Positions 31,851 through 43,095 of a stretch of DNA of 64,000 bases are shown in pieces. Below the pieces are notes generated by a model, which saw only the letters and a program-made list of their open reading frames with translations, searched no databases and was not told the origin of the DNA. The stretch's first letter is position 1, and each line of letters opens with the position of its first letter. The stretch comes from Gambelia wislizenii (taxonomy: Eukaryota > Chordata > Lepidosauria > Squamata > Crotaphytidae), in assembly GCA_030847615.1 (NCBI GenBank), contig JAUMIR010000002.1, positions 201,049,809 through 201,113,808 of the forward strand, in the 5' to 3' direction. The position numbers and the translations under genes are program-made.

Positions 31851-34264
31851 GCTTGAACTCCGCTGAGGAAAGACTACATAGAAATGAAACTAGCAAACAT
31901 ACTTCTGTGACTATTCAAAAGGACAATTTCATGGTCCAAAAGGTGGAAGAGGCAACAAGGGGGTCAGCTATTTTAGATCTGATCCTAACCAACAGAGATG
32001 ACCTGGTTAATTGGGTGCAAGTGTTGGGATCCTTAGGTGAGAGTGATCATGTTCTCCTGGAGTTTGTTATACAATGGAAAGGAGAAGCCAGGCACAGTCA
32101 GGCACGCATTCTCAACTTTAGGAGAGCTGATTTCAATAAACTCAGGGAAATACTGGGGGTGATACCATGGTCAGGGATACTAAAAGAGAAGAGATCTCAA
32201 GATGGATGGGACTTTCTCAAAAGGGAGATACTGAAGGCACAATTTCAAACAGTACCATTGAGAAAGAAAAATGGGAGGTGTCTCAAGAAACCAGGATGGA
32301 TGACTAAAGAACTTTCAACGGAGCTAAGTTTTAAACGGAACATGTATAGTAAATGGAAAAAGGGGGAAATCACCAAAGAATTCAAACAGATAGCGAACAC
32401 GTGTAGGAGTAAAGTCAGAAAAGCTAAAGCGCAGAATGAGCTCAGGCTTGCTAGGGAGGTTAAGAACAATAAAAAGGGGTTTTTTGGGTATGTCTGCAGC
32501 AAAAGGAGGAAGAAGGAAATGATAGGGCCACTATGTGGAGAAGATGGCAAAATGCTAACAGGGGACAGAGAAAAGGCAGAATTACTCAACACCTTCTTTG
32601 CCTCAGTGTTTTCAGAAACGGAAAAGAGGGACCAACCTGAGAAGAATGGAACAGAGGACACAATAGGGGAAATCCAGCTCAGAATAAGCAAAGAGGTAGT
32701 ACAGGAATACCTTCTTAATCTAAATGAATTTAAATCTCCAGGACCAGATGAACTACATCCAAGAGTATTAAAAGAGCTGGCAAATGTGATCTCAGAGCCA
32801 TTGGCAATAATCTTTGAGAATTCCTGGAGAACAGGAGAAGTCCCAGCAGACTGGAGGAGGGCAAACGTTGTTCCGATCTTCAAAAAGGGGAAAAAAGAGG
32901 ATCCCAACAATTATCGTCCAGTTAGTCTGACATCAATACCAGGGAAGATTCTAGAGCAGATCATTAAACAGAGAGACTGTGAACATTTAGAAGGCAATGC
33001 CATAATCACAAAAAGTCAACATGGGTTTCAGAGAAACAAGTTATGCCAGACTAATCTGATCTCTTTTTTTTGATAAAGTTACCAGCTTGGTAGATGAAGG
33101 GAACGCTGTGGATATCGCATACCTTGATTTCAGTAAGGCCCTTGACAAGGTTCCCCATGACATTCTTGAAAACAAGCTTGTAAAATGTGGGCTAGACAAA
33201 TTAACTGTTCAATGGATTTGTAATTGGTTAACCGGCCGAACCCAAAGGGTGCTCAGCAGTGGCTCCTCTTCGTCTTGGAAAGATGTGACCAGTGGGGTGC
33301 CACAGGGTTCTGTCCTGGGCCCAGTGCTATTCAACATCTTTATCAATGACTTGGATGAGGGAATTAGGGGCATACTTATCAAATTTGCAGATGACACCAA
33401 ATTAGGAGGAGTAGCTAATACCCTAGAGGACAGGATCAAAATTCAGAATGACCTGGATAGACTGGAGAGCTGGACCAAAGCTAACAAAATGAAATTCAAT
33501 ACGGAGAAATGTAAAGTACTGCACTTAGGGCAGAAAAATGAAATGCATAGATATAGGATGGGAGAGACCTGGCTGAATGAGACTACCTGCGAAAGGGATC
33601 TAGGAGTCCTAGTAGACCACAAGTTGAACATGAGCCAAGAGTGTGATGCGGCAGCTAAAAAGGCCAATGCGATTTTGGGCTGTATCAATATAAGTATAGT
33701 GTCTAGATCAAGGGAAGTAATAGTGCCGCTCTATTCTGCCTTGGTCAGACCTCACCTAGAATACTGTGTCCAGTTCTGGGCACCACAATTCAAAAAGGAT
33801 ATTGACAAATTGGAGCATGTCCAGAGAAGGGCAACTAAAATGGTGAAAGGTCTGGAAACGATACCTTATGAGAGACTTAGGGAGCTGGGTATGTTTAGCC
33901 TGGAAAAAAGACAGTTAAGAGGCGATATGATAGCCCTGTTTAAGTATTTGAAGGGGTGTCACACTGAGGATGGAGCGGGCTTGTTTTCTGCTGCTCCAGA
34001 GACTGGAACACGGAGTAATGGATGCAAGCTCTAGGAACAGAGATTCCATCTCAACATTAGGAGGAACTTTTTGACAGTAGGAGCTGTTCGGCAGTGGAAC
34101 GCACTCCCTTGGAGCGTGGTGGGGTCTCCTTCCTTGGAGGTCTTTAAACAGAGGATGGATTGCCCTCTGTCGGGGATGCTTTGATCAAGATTTCCTGCGT
34201 GGCAGGGGGTTGGACTGGATGGCCCTTGTGGTCTCTTCCAACTCTACAATTCTATGATTCTATG
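31851..34264 (+). mobile_element. CR1 LINE, 5'-truncated, long but broken ORF2
   Basis: Chicken-repeat-1 type non-LTR retrotransposon. The frame opens inside the endonuclease, with ILDLILTNRDDLV and the GESDHVLLEF motif. The reverse transcriptase follows: FKSPGPDELHPRVLKEL, RRANVVPIFKKGKKEDPNNY and [29 protein letters not shown] (motif A), [20 protein letters not shown] (motif B) and IKFADDTKL (motif C with the two catalytic Asp). The frame breaks once at 33064-33071, a run of eight T where seven would keep it open. It then stops at a TAG near 34032, after which the C-terminal region and 3' UTR follow. The element ends in two copies of attctatg (34250-34264), the typical CR1 tail. It looks relatively young but is inactive. 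Confidence 0.92.
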
Positions 34265-34989
34265 ACAAAGGAGTTATATAGTCACATCAACAGGAGTGGG
34301 GCTACAGCCATTTGCAATCACATCCCATGCATGTTTGGTCACATACAGGTCCAGGGAGTTCAGTGGGGCATCCTGGTAAATAGTTGAATTGTAAGCCGAG
34401 AACACTGCAAAACAGGCAGCAAAATATTTTCTCCTACAGCCAATAGAGTGAACAATGCATTGCAAAGGTTTTAGGAAAGGATCTGTTTTCAAATTGCAGT
34501 CTGAATCTGCACCCTTAATCAGCAGGGTACGTAGAGAGTAGGCTGCTTTCATAGCACAGGTAGCGATAGTTCTTAATTTCAAGGTGGAAATCTGTGGACA
34601 TGTGGCACTTCAAAAGTCTGAGTTTGCTATATTAGAGGAATGCAACCGACAAACTGTTGACCCCACGAGTTATATTCTTCCAGATTGGTCTAAACATGAG
34701 TCTCCCAGTATAGTTCCTTGGGTTTTGCCCTTATGTTTTATGCCAGTCCTCATTCTGTGGCTCATGGGCATGGGACCTAATCATCATTGCATGCATGTGG
34801 ATGGCAATATGATTCCATGCCACATGTGCGAATGAGCAGACATCAAAGAGTTAACAACACACTGCAAATAAAAGATATATGTGTGATTCATTTCTTAAAA
34901 ATGAAATTCTTCAACACAACACCTGCCTTCCCACATTATGTTGCCCATCTCTCATTGAGGAGAATCCAGGCCTGTTAAGAATCCATTTC
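34265..34989. other. Intergenic, no gene seen
   Basis: Open frames up to about 100 codons on both strands lack recognisable domains. Confidence 0.4.
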
Positions 34990-35880
34990 ACTTCATTTGA
35001 GGGAAGTAATAGTCACCCTATATTCTGCATTGGTCAGGCCTCATCTAGACTAGAGTCCCATGTTCAGTTCTGATGGCTTAATTATAAGAAGAATATAGAT
35101 AAGTTGGAGTGAGTTCAGAGCAGGGCAACAAGGATGATAAGAGGTTTGAAGAACAAAGGAGAGGTCGAAAGATCTGGGCATGCTGAGCTTGGTGAAGAGA
35201 CATTTGAGGGGTTACATGAATATACTCTTTAAATACCCCAAGAGCTGCCACAAAGAGGAGGGTGACTGCTTGTTCTCTGCTGTTTCAGAGGGCAGACCTA
35301 GATCTAATCGTTTTAAATTAAGATTTTGATTGAACATTAGAAGGAGCTCCATGACAGTAAAAACCAGTTCAGCAATGGAACCAATTGCCTAGAGAGGTAG
35401 TTCTTAACCTGTGGTCCAGGGACCCCCAGGGGTCTGCGATGTCCTCACAGGAGATCCAAGAAGTCTTGAAGGCTGCTTGGCCCACCTCCTCCCTGCAGTG
35501 GAGCAGGCACATGACAGGAGCCAAGAGAAAGGCTGGCTGGCTTGGCCTGCGCATTGCCATTCAATGCACTCCTGCCACAAACTTGCAGGAAGAAGTAGGA
35601 AAAAAGTCTTCCCTCCCCCTCCAGTGCCTCTGAGGGAAAGTAATGGATGGTTTATTGTTGTTGTTGTTTGGTGGGGGCAGGGCAACAAAAGATATTTAAA
35701 GAGGGTCCCTGGTAAAGAAAAGATTAAGAGCCATTGGCCTAGAGAGACGATGGTGTCTCCTTCTCTGGGCTCTTCCAAAACAAGGCTGGACAGTTCCCTG
35801 CTGGGGATGCTGTACCCGTACATGCGGCACTGAGCAGGGGGTTGGCCCTGGTGGCCCCTTCCAAGCCTGCAATTCTATGG
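34990..35880 (+). mobile_element. Older CR1 3' fragment split by a hAT MITE
   Basis: Left part 34990-35394 follows the CR1 C-terminal sequence (ggaagtaatagtcaccctat, ggtcaggcctcatctag, aacattagaaggagctcc). Right part 35745-35880 continues the 3' end (gatggtgtctccttctctgg, aggctggacag, ggttggccctggtgg, gcaattctatgg). It is clearly more diverged than the CR1 at 31851-34264. A hAT MITE separates the two parts. Confidence 0.8.
35395..35736. mobile_element. hAT-type MITE nested in CR1
   Basis: Same family as 28707-29077 in reverse orientation. Ends ggtagttcttaacctg and aagattaagagccattg. The 8-bp direct repeat gcctagag is at 35387-35394 and 35737-35744. The insertion post-dates the host CR1 copy. 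Confidence 0.88.
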
Positions 35881-36217
35881 AACCTCGCCCAGCGCTTGCC
35901 CAGCTCGGACTGCCGACCGAGTGGGGGAAATGGAGGAGGAGGCGGCGGTAGAGAGAGCGCCTCCTCCTTACTGGCGGCGTCAGGGGGAGGCCCTGCTCGG
36001 CTCCGTCTCGGGCCTACGCCTGCCCTCGCTCCGCCTCTTCCCCCGGAGGATTTGAGGGAGACGGTCGCTGCAGCCACGTTATCCAGGCCGGTCGGGACCC
36101 GCTGCGCTTGAGGTAAATGGCTCGCCTCCCTTCGGCGGAGAATAAAGGAACGAAAGAGAACCAGGGAGAGAACGAAGGGAATCAAGATGGAGGGAAGGGC
36201 GGGAGGAAGAGTGTACG

Positions 36218-36253
<36 letters not shown>

Positions 36254-36985
36254 GAATGTGTATATATATATATATATATGAATGTATATATATATATATG
36301 AATGAGAGTGAAGCAGCTTCGCAGCCTGCTGGCCGGGAAGGCAGAGGCGTCCTCCGCCGTCCCCTCCGCCCTTGGAGGCGCCTGCAGCCGGCGGGCCTTG
36401 CCCTCAAGCGCCGCACAGAGCTGGCTGCCGAGATGGCGGCGGCGTGGGCGCGGGAAGGAATCCGCCTAGAGGAGCCTCCTCTCCCCGCCTTTCCCCCTGG
36501 AAGAACCCTTGAGAGACCTTTCGGGTCTTAGGGAAGCCCTGCCTCGACATTATTATAGCCACGCCTGGAAAGAGGGTTTGGAAGCCGCATCTCTCAGGGA
36601 ACCCTGGCTGGCCTAGAGCGCCTCGACTCGGAAGGACGCCCCCCTTGGCTTCTTAGCGGGGCTGGCCTCGGGGTCAAGGGGGGCCCCAAATCCACGCCGT
36701 CGCCGCGGAAGCGGGAACAAAGAGCTCCCGGCCGCCCGGGGAGGGACACGTGGACGGACGGACGGGCGAGGGAGGGAGGGAGGGAGGGAGGCCGCTGCGG
36801 CGTGGCTCCCCTTGGCGGCGGGCTCTGCTCTCGCCTTTGGAGGAGACCCTCCGGCTTCTCTCAAGTGGGCGGAGAAGGAGGAGGACGCCGCGGGCCTCGG
36901 GGAGAAAGGCGCTTCCCTTGGCCCGGAGGGGGAAAGGCAGCCCTGGCTTGGACTCGCTTCGGTCTGGCTGTCAGGCCCCAAAGGA
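35870..36985 (+). promoter_or_regulatory. NME2: CpG island, probable NME2 promoter
   Basis: Dense CpG block about 1.7-2.8 kb upstream of the NME2-like start exon. It has a YY1-type word gagatggcggcggc near 36430 and several GC boxes. No TATA box at an expected spot; the TATATA run at 36230-36300 is a microsatellite. A possible non-coding exon-1 donor is cttgag|gtaaatgg near 36113, which is an inference only. Long open frames on both strands here are composition artefacts. Confidence 0.65.
36219..36303. repeat. TG/TA microsatellite in the CpG island
   Basis: (TG)n followed by three (TA)n runs separated by tgaatg words. It lies inside the presumed NME2 promoter. Confidence 0.85.
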
Positions 36986-37010
36986 TAGGGCTGTATGGAT
37001 GGATGTAAAA

Positions 37011-37105
37011 AAAAATCATAGAATCATAGAGTTGGAAGAGACCACAAGGGCCATCTAAATCCAACCCCCTGCCATGCAAGAATATCCAATCAAAGCACTC
37101 CCAAC
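37011..37105 (-). mobile_element. CR1 3' end fragment
   Basis: As given: aatcatagaatcatagagtt then ggaagagaccacaagggcca and ccaaccccctgccatgcaag. This is the reverse complement of the CR1 3' terminus seen at 34170-34264, including the attctatg tail. Confidence 0.85.
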
Positions 37106-37164
37106 AGAACAGTATTTGTATTTATATTTTATAGAAATATGTTGTATTTATATTTATATTATTT

Positions 37165-37415
37165 GTGTGTGTGTTTGTTTATTTATTTATTTATTGGATT
37201 TATATCCTGCCTTTCTCCCAAGGGTCATTTTATTTATTTATTTATTTGTTGCATTTATATCCTGCCTTTCTCCCAAGGGTTTATTTCTTTATTGGATTTA
37301 TGTCCTGCCTTTCTCCCAAAGATCGTTTTTTTAATTTATTTATTTGGTTTACATCCCGCCTTTCTCCCAACGATAGTTTATTTATTCTTTCTCCCAAGCT
37401 GGGATACAAGGTGGG
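37165..37415. repeat. Short tandem duplication of a LINE/SINE tail
   Basis: Four to five units of about 55-80 bp, each with a tttatttattta run followed by atcctgcctttctcccaa. The unit is the reverse complement of a common reptilian retroposon 3' end. The final unit continues into ctgggatacaaggtgggtta. Confidence 0.75.
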
Positions 37416-38346
37416 TTACAATAGTTTTTTTTTTTTAAATACAACTAAAACATCACGAATTACAGAAGTTTTTTAAAAATTCAATTAAATTTCCATTATT
37501 AAAATACAGTTAAAAACACATAATTACAAACATAAAATCGATTAAAAATAGAACATTAAAAAATGGTGCCTTTTAAAAGAACACATCATCACAACCACAA
37601 CTGCCCACTACAGTTCTCCCCAAGGAGATTTGTGAGGCACTTAGTGGATACAGCACTCAGCTCTCTTAAGACATGTAACATTTCTATAAGCTGACACAGC
37701 TGTTCATGCAAAGTTAGACAATTGCTAGGATTCAATCACATTTCTTTGACTGCAAAGCAGTCTTGACTGGTTTCACTACCAACCCACCCCAAATAAAATA
37801 AATTGCAATTAATTTGCACCCTATTGCAGAATACACAAGGCAGACATTCATTTTCAGGGGCAGTTAACTTCCAGAGGTGTGAAAAATGAAAGACTGGTTG
37901 ATAAAGTTCTGTCTCATGTGTCCAACCAATTAAAAATTGAAATGTCTACATCATATTGGTGTCAAGAAATTGGCAGAATACTAATCCAAGCCAATCCTTC
38001 ATTTCTTTGCCCCATTCATCAAATTCAAAATGCCATAAAACAGTGAGGGTGGTCAGATGTTTCAAAATGGTGGGTTGTTACAGAGCTAGAGGATATAGGA
38101 GGAAGGGAACAAGAAGGAAGGTTTGGCAGGAGAATAGAGGTGGAAGGAACAGATAGGTTTTTTAGGGTGAGGATGAGAAAGAAGAGAAGGCTGGATGGAG
38201 TAAGGCTGGGATAGCAGAGAGGAAATGGTGAAAACCTGGAAAGAGAAAGGAAAAGAGTGGGAGGACTGGTGAGCAGGTGGTTCCTTTGCTCTGCAGTTTC
38301 TGGGGTGGCTGCTCCACATGATGAGGACTTGTGACTTTCCCCTATA
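37416..38346. other. Upstream of NME2-like coding exon, no gene seen
   Basis: AT-rich with no exon supported; part of the presumed first NME2 intron. Confidence 0.4.
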
Positions 38347-38583
38347 CAGTTGTCCCTCCATATCCACAGATTTGGTATCCACAGCTTTAAACATCCACAG
38401 CTTGAAAATATTCTTTTAAAAAATAGTAATCCAAAAAGCAACCCTTGATTTTGCCATCTTATATAAGGGACACCATTTTGCTATGCCATTGCATATAATG
38501 GGACTTGAGTATTCATGGATTTTGGTACCCACGGGGGGGGGGTGTCCTGGAACCAAAGCCCAGCGAACATGAAGGGACAACTG
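38347..38583. mobile_element. Tigger-like MITE
   Basis: 237 bp with ends cagttgtccctccatatcc and gaagggacaactg, flanked by TA. It lies about 120 bp upstream of the NME2-like start exon acceptor. Confidence 0.88.
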
Positions 38584-38716
38584 TAATTTCTTTCCTTGCA
38601 CTGTTGTTCCATCTTTTTTTAAAACTTTTCTTTAAAGTAAAGAAAATGGCACTGCTGGCCTTGGCTGGCTTTTGATCTCTTACTGGTTTTTCTTTGCATT
38701 TTCTTGCAGAAGAATA

Positions 38717-38845
38717 ATGGCACCAAACACAGAACGCACGTTCATTGCCATCAAGCCTGATGGAGTCCACCGGGGATTAATAGGTGAAATCATCAAACGA
38801 TTTGAACAGAAGGGCTTTCGTCTGGTGGCTATGAAATTTTTGAAT
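38717..38845 (+). CDS. NME2: NME2-like coding exon 1 (start exon)
   Basis: 129 nt, 43 codons, [20 protein letters not shown] to KFLN. Acceptor ttcttgcag at 38701-38709, donor AAT|GTAAGT. Confidence 0.95.
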
Positions 38846-41800
38846 GTAAGTTTTATTTGATGTGCTTGTAGTGATGCAGCAAACTTTAGTGTGTAAAAAC
38901 TTGTGAATAAGTGCACAAACTTTTTGCCATCATTTGAAACAAGGCTGCATGCACAACATCTTGGCAGCTGTCTTGTGTCAATATGGGAATGGGTCTATAA
39001 GTGGAGTCCTGCCATGTTATCCCAGAAAGCTCTTCTTTGTGCACGTTTTTTGTATGAGAGAGAGTTACGCAGGGAGGTTAGTAGAGACAGCTCAAAATCA
39101 AAGGTAGCTATGAAGAGGAACAAAGTGTGGTTTGGTGAGTGCTTAAATTGATTATTTGTGCCATAGCTTGAAACAATTCAACATGTGCTGATGGTCATAT
39201 AGTTTTAAAGTATCTGTTGATTTGTATTGCATATTCTCTTACTTTTAGAGACAAATATTGTATGTTATGGGCGATCCGGTGGTCTGTGTGTACAGTTGTC
39301 CCTCCGTATCCACGGATTTGGTATCCACTGATTTAAATATTCATGGCTTGAAAATATTCTTTAAAAAAATAACAGTACCACAAGGGGCAAAACGGATGAA
39401 AGGATAGCAATTAAGAAGGTTGTTGGTATTAAAGAAATTTATTAATCTTGACGCACTAGGGAATAGGGTAAGGAAGTTAGAACAGGAATTTGAAGATGAT
39501 TGAACAAATGCAAGATTTATGAATCTGTATATATATAAGTAACTAGGAAAACAGAGAGTATGTTTCTTTTTACAATGGAAATGGAACATGTATGTATTGA
39601 TATTACTTTAATAAAAATTAAAGTTGAAAAAAAGAAAAAATAATAATTCAAAAAGCAAACCTTGATTTTGCCATCTTATGTAAGGGACACCATTTTGTTA
39701 TGCTATTGCATATAATGGGACTTGAGTATTTACGGATTTTGGTATCCACGGGGAGCCCCAGCTGGCACCAAGCCCCAGCGAATATGAAGGGACAACTGTA
39801 TATCACTGTAATTCAGTTCATAAGCATTGTACGCCCTTGGCACATATGTGAAGGTAGTTAAAGAGACCAACACAAAAATGTGTCCCAATTATTTTTATGT
39901 AGTAGCAGTGTGGCCTTTAAGCTGATTTAGTTTTATGTTCAGACTGATCAGTCTGGTCATCTTCCATTTCTTCTTAAAGCAGCTTGTATAATCCAGTACA
40001 AGCTTTATGACTTTGACTTGAGGATTGTACTGGGCAAAACAATACATTGTGTGTTCAGCAATAGCCTTGTTAGATCTCTTGAAACTGACTACCCAAATAT
40101 AGGGTGCCAGTAGTAGTTTTCTTACAACCCTAACTATGAGTTTAGTTATGTGTGTCTTATTGCAGTTTGACATAGTATTCTTTCAGTCATTGTAGAAGGA
40201 TTTAAAGTGGGGGTAATGAAGAAGCTCCTTTTTGCAAAAAAAAGAAAAAAAAGAAAAAAAGATTGGGGTATTAATCCATTGCTGTCCTTTTCCTTTCTAG
40301 GCTTCTGAAGAACTCCTCAAACAACATTACATTGACCTGAAAGATAGGCCATTCTACCCTGGTTTGGTTAAATATATGAATTCTGGGCCTATAGTAGCCA
40401 TGGTAAGTGCCCCTATATGAACTTACAGCCACATTATGGATGTTAACTGTTACTCCCTTAAGACCTGGGGACATGAATGTATGGCCCTCAGATGCTGTTC
40501 CAGCTGCAACTCCCATCAGGCCACACATGGTCACATCATCCTTTATCAAAGGGAAAATACAGAACAATGAGTCAGTTCAGGAATGTAGTCATTTTGGAAC
40601 ATGAATATATAAATCCCATTCCCTCTCACTTTACAATCTGTCTCTTACAGCACAGTAGAATAAAATTTGTGGATGGTATACCTTAGCAAAGCAGGTGGTG
40701 GCCATTGTGCTGTTTTCATTCTTTCTTACCAAGCCTTAGAAGGATGGAAATAAATAGAGTTGTGCTCTCAAGCGATAATCGAAATGAAAAATATTTACAT
40801 TTGCACATGGTGGCTTAAAATTGCAAAGAAATATGTGACCAAGAATTACTTTGGATATTGATGCGTGTAGCATTGTAGGAAGACTATAACTTGCATTACT
40901 GTATTTGTGGGGAAAGTAGATACTAGTATTTAGGTACACACTGTAATATTGATGCAATATTACTTGAACATATTTTATGACTTGTACGTTATCAGATCAT
41001 CTGTTTGATACATTAAAATTTGAATAATTTTTCTAAACATGTAATTTTCTTACAGTTTTGTAGTGCTAATCAACTACACCATCATGCTGGCACAATGCAA
41101 GTCAAACAAAAATGTTACCCTTCAATTCTGAATTCCTTTTTGTAGGAATTATCTAACATTATCAGGGTTTGGCAAACTAAATGGTTTCTTCATGAATAAT
41201 CTCCACTTGTTAACATTTTTTTCTTTGCCATTTCAAGTTGAAAGATTAAGGGGAAGATAGATGGTAAGTTTAAAAAACTTAAGGGAAATCTCAGTGCAAT
41301 TACGGTAGCTTCTTCAAATGGAGGAATTTCTGAGACTTAACTACACATCTGTGATGTAAAAGTGTTTTGGAAGACTGGAGCTTAAGGGAAACTGTTGATG
41401 CTTGTTTAGAAACCCAGCACCTTATGGAAAATAAAAACTTAAATAGTGTCTCCATTGTTCCTAATTAGTTCCAGGGCATTAACTGCTAAAACAGTAAGCC
41501 AGGTCATCCATCTCTAGTGGCTTTAAAACCCATACCACAGGGCTTTTGCAAGTTTACTGTTCATCTGTAGTTTACTCTTCCTCTGAATTAAGATACTTTG
41601 TTTTCATGTTTATTAAATGTCAGAATTTGCTAGCAAGGACACACAGGTTATCCCTCTCTAGATGATGCAGGGCTTTCAGTTGAAGGGGACAGTATGGGTA
41701 TGTTTAGGGACTGCTTTATATGCTTGTACCTTCAACCCTCTTCAGATGGAAGACAATTGTGTGGTATGTAGGCGCCAGGGCTAGCATATACATTCAGTAC

Positions 41801-42961
41801 ACTGGGGATGTATCTTTCACGTAAGTACCACTGTGTACCTCCATACCACTGGGGATGTAGCTCTAGTGAAAAGTAGTGTGTGGTTTTTGTTTTTTCAAAA
41901 AGCTGTTTTTATCGTATTCAGTATTTTTACCAGGTAGCAGTTTGGAGCTTGGTGAAATAGGTTTTAATAATATAACAATAGTGTGATTGGGAAATAATCT
42001 TTTCACATAACTTGTTCTTACCTTGTTTTGTTCTATAGCTTAGCAAGGACTTCCCTAGCTTTTTTTTAATTTCATTGATCAAAAGTCCATCTTTTTCACC
42101 ATAAAACTTGTGGGTAGCCATACTTGCCTAAGAAAACATTATGAAATTCATGGGGTTGCAATATGTTGACAGACATTTTGAAGGCACATACATACAAACA
42201 CATGAATTAAGCAAGTGTATTCTTACAGGTTTGGGAAGGGCTCAATGTTGTGAAGACAGGAAGGCTCATGTTGGGAGAAACTAACCCAGCAGATTCCAAA
42301 CCTGGCACTATCCGTGGTGATTTTTGCATTCAAGTAGGCAGGTTGGTATGGGATTTTACCCTTTTGCATGCTAGAACATTTGCAAGCTGCTATTGAAATA
42401 TTACTAGCTTTTAAACTCTTTAAAAGAAAGTGTATAGGATAAGAAGCTTCAGTCCATTAAGGAGATAGCGATAACCTGTCTACATTTCTCAAGTAGAAGA
42501 CTGTACTTCTCTGTTACAGGATGGGCTAAATTGCTTGTTCAAGGCTACTTTGATCACAGTGTTTACAATTGTTCATTTTCTTTCAGGTCTTGCTGATAGA
42601 GCTGTTCTATGTTAGTATAAAGAGCTATGCTACAATTACATTTGAGCAGTCACTCTTAATTGATTGAAGGTGATGTGTCTATTTTACATGTGTGTGGTTG
42701 AGAAATTGTTGGGCCATAATTGAATCATGTAGGGTAGTAGGCTTAGCTGTGCTGTAGGCTTAGCTGTGAGTAGTCCATTCCTGACTCAAAAAGGAGCCAA
42801 TTCTATACAAGCCTTGTAACTCAATTCTTGTTTTTTTCTGAAGGAATATAATTCATGGCAGTGATTCTGTGGAGAGTGCTCAAAAAGAGATCAACCTGTG
42901 GTTCAAGCCTGGAGAACTTGTGGACTTCAAACCATGCGCTCATGACTGGATTTATGAATAA
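38717..42961 (+). CDS. NME2: NME2-like nucleoside diphosphate kinase B, complete coding gene
   Basis: Second NDP kinase gene in tandem with the first. Four coding exons (38717-38845, 40301-40402, 42229-42341, 42844-42961) total 462 nt for a 153-residue protein, the usual size. Seen: Lys13 in FIAIKPDG, the Kpn-loop region [17 protein letters not shown], and the active-site histidine at residue 119 in [11 protein letters not shown]2 is favoured by [47 protein letters not shown] and [11 protein letters not shown]2 is also described as a DNA-binding activator (PuF). Introns are 1455, 1826 and 502 bp, much shorter in total than those of the first gene. The last three exons have the same lengths and phases as in the NME1-like gene, as expected for a tandem duplicate. 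The donor after exon 3 is a weak GTTGGT. A splice acceptor precedes the start codon, so the first exon is non-coding. Confidence 0.94.
39293..39798. mobile_element. Tigger-like MITE carrying a retroposed insert
   Basis: Ends cagttgtccctccgtatcc and gaagggacaactg, flanked by TA. Compared with the 237-bp copy at 38347 it holds about 270 extra bp (roughly 39370-39640) that end in aataaaaattaaagttg plus an A-rich tail. Short A-rich sequence (aaaaaataa) appears on both sides of the insert as a possible target duplication. The source of the insert is not recognised. Confidence 0.75.
40301..40402 (+). CDS. NME2: NME2-like coding exon 2
   Basis: 102 nt, [18 protein letters not shown] through GPIVAM. 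Acceptor tcctttctag, donor ATG|GTAAGT. Confidence 0.95.
42229..42341 (+). CDS. NME2: NME2-like coding exon 3
   Basis: 113 nt, [20 protein letters not shown] to IQVGR. Acceptor ttcttacag; donor GCAG|GTTGGT, a poor match after +2, chosen because length and phase match the paralogue exactly. Confidence 0.93.
42844..42961 (+). CDS. NME2: NME2-like coding exon 4 (active site and stop)
   Basis: 118 nt, [20 protein letters not shown] to HDWIYE and TAA. It contains the catalytic histidine. Acceptor ttttttctgaag|GAATAT. Confidence 0.95.
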
Positions 42962-43095
42962 AACAGACCTTAAAATGAATTGCGCCTTCTTCCAATGAAG
43001 CATCAAATTCTACTCAATTGTTGACATGGGAACAATTATCACGGTTATCTTTGTGATTATTGGCACTAATAAAATATCAGTGAACAGAAAAGAAT
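42962..43095 (+). promoter_or_regulatory. NME2: NME2-like 3' UTR and polyadenylation signal
   Basis: AATAAA at 43068-43073, just over 100 bp after the stop, consistent with the very short NME2 3' UTRs of other vertebrates. Confidence 0.75.

Noticed and set aside
32245..32910. 221-codon minus-strand frame
   Set aside because: Antisense shadow of the CR1 reverse transcriptase.
35739..37079. Several 90-225 codon frames on both strands
   Set aside because: Low-complexity translations of a CpG island and the TA microsatellite, with no domain or splice support.
37074..37476. Overlapping 86-103 codon hydrophobic plus-strand frames
   Set aside because: Translations of the tandemly duplicated retroposon tail with TTTA runs, not membrane proteins.
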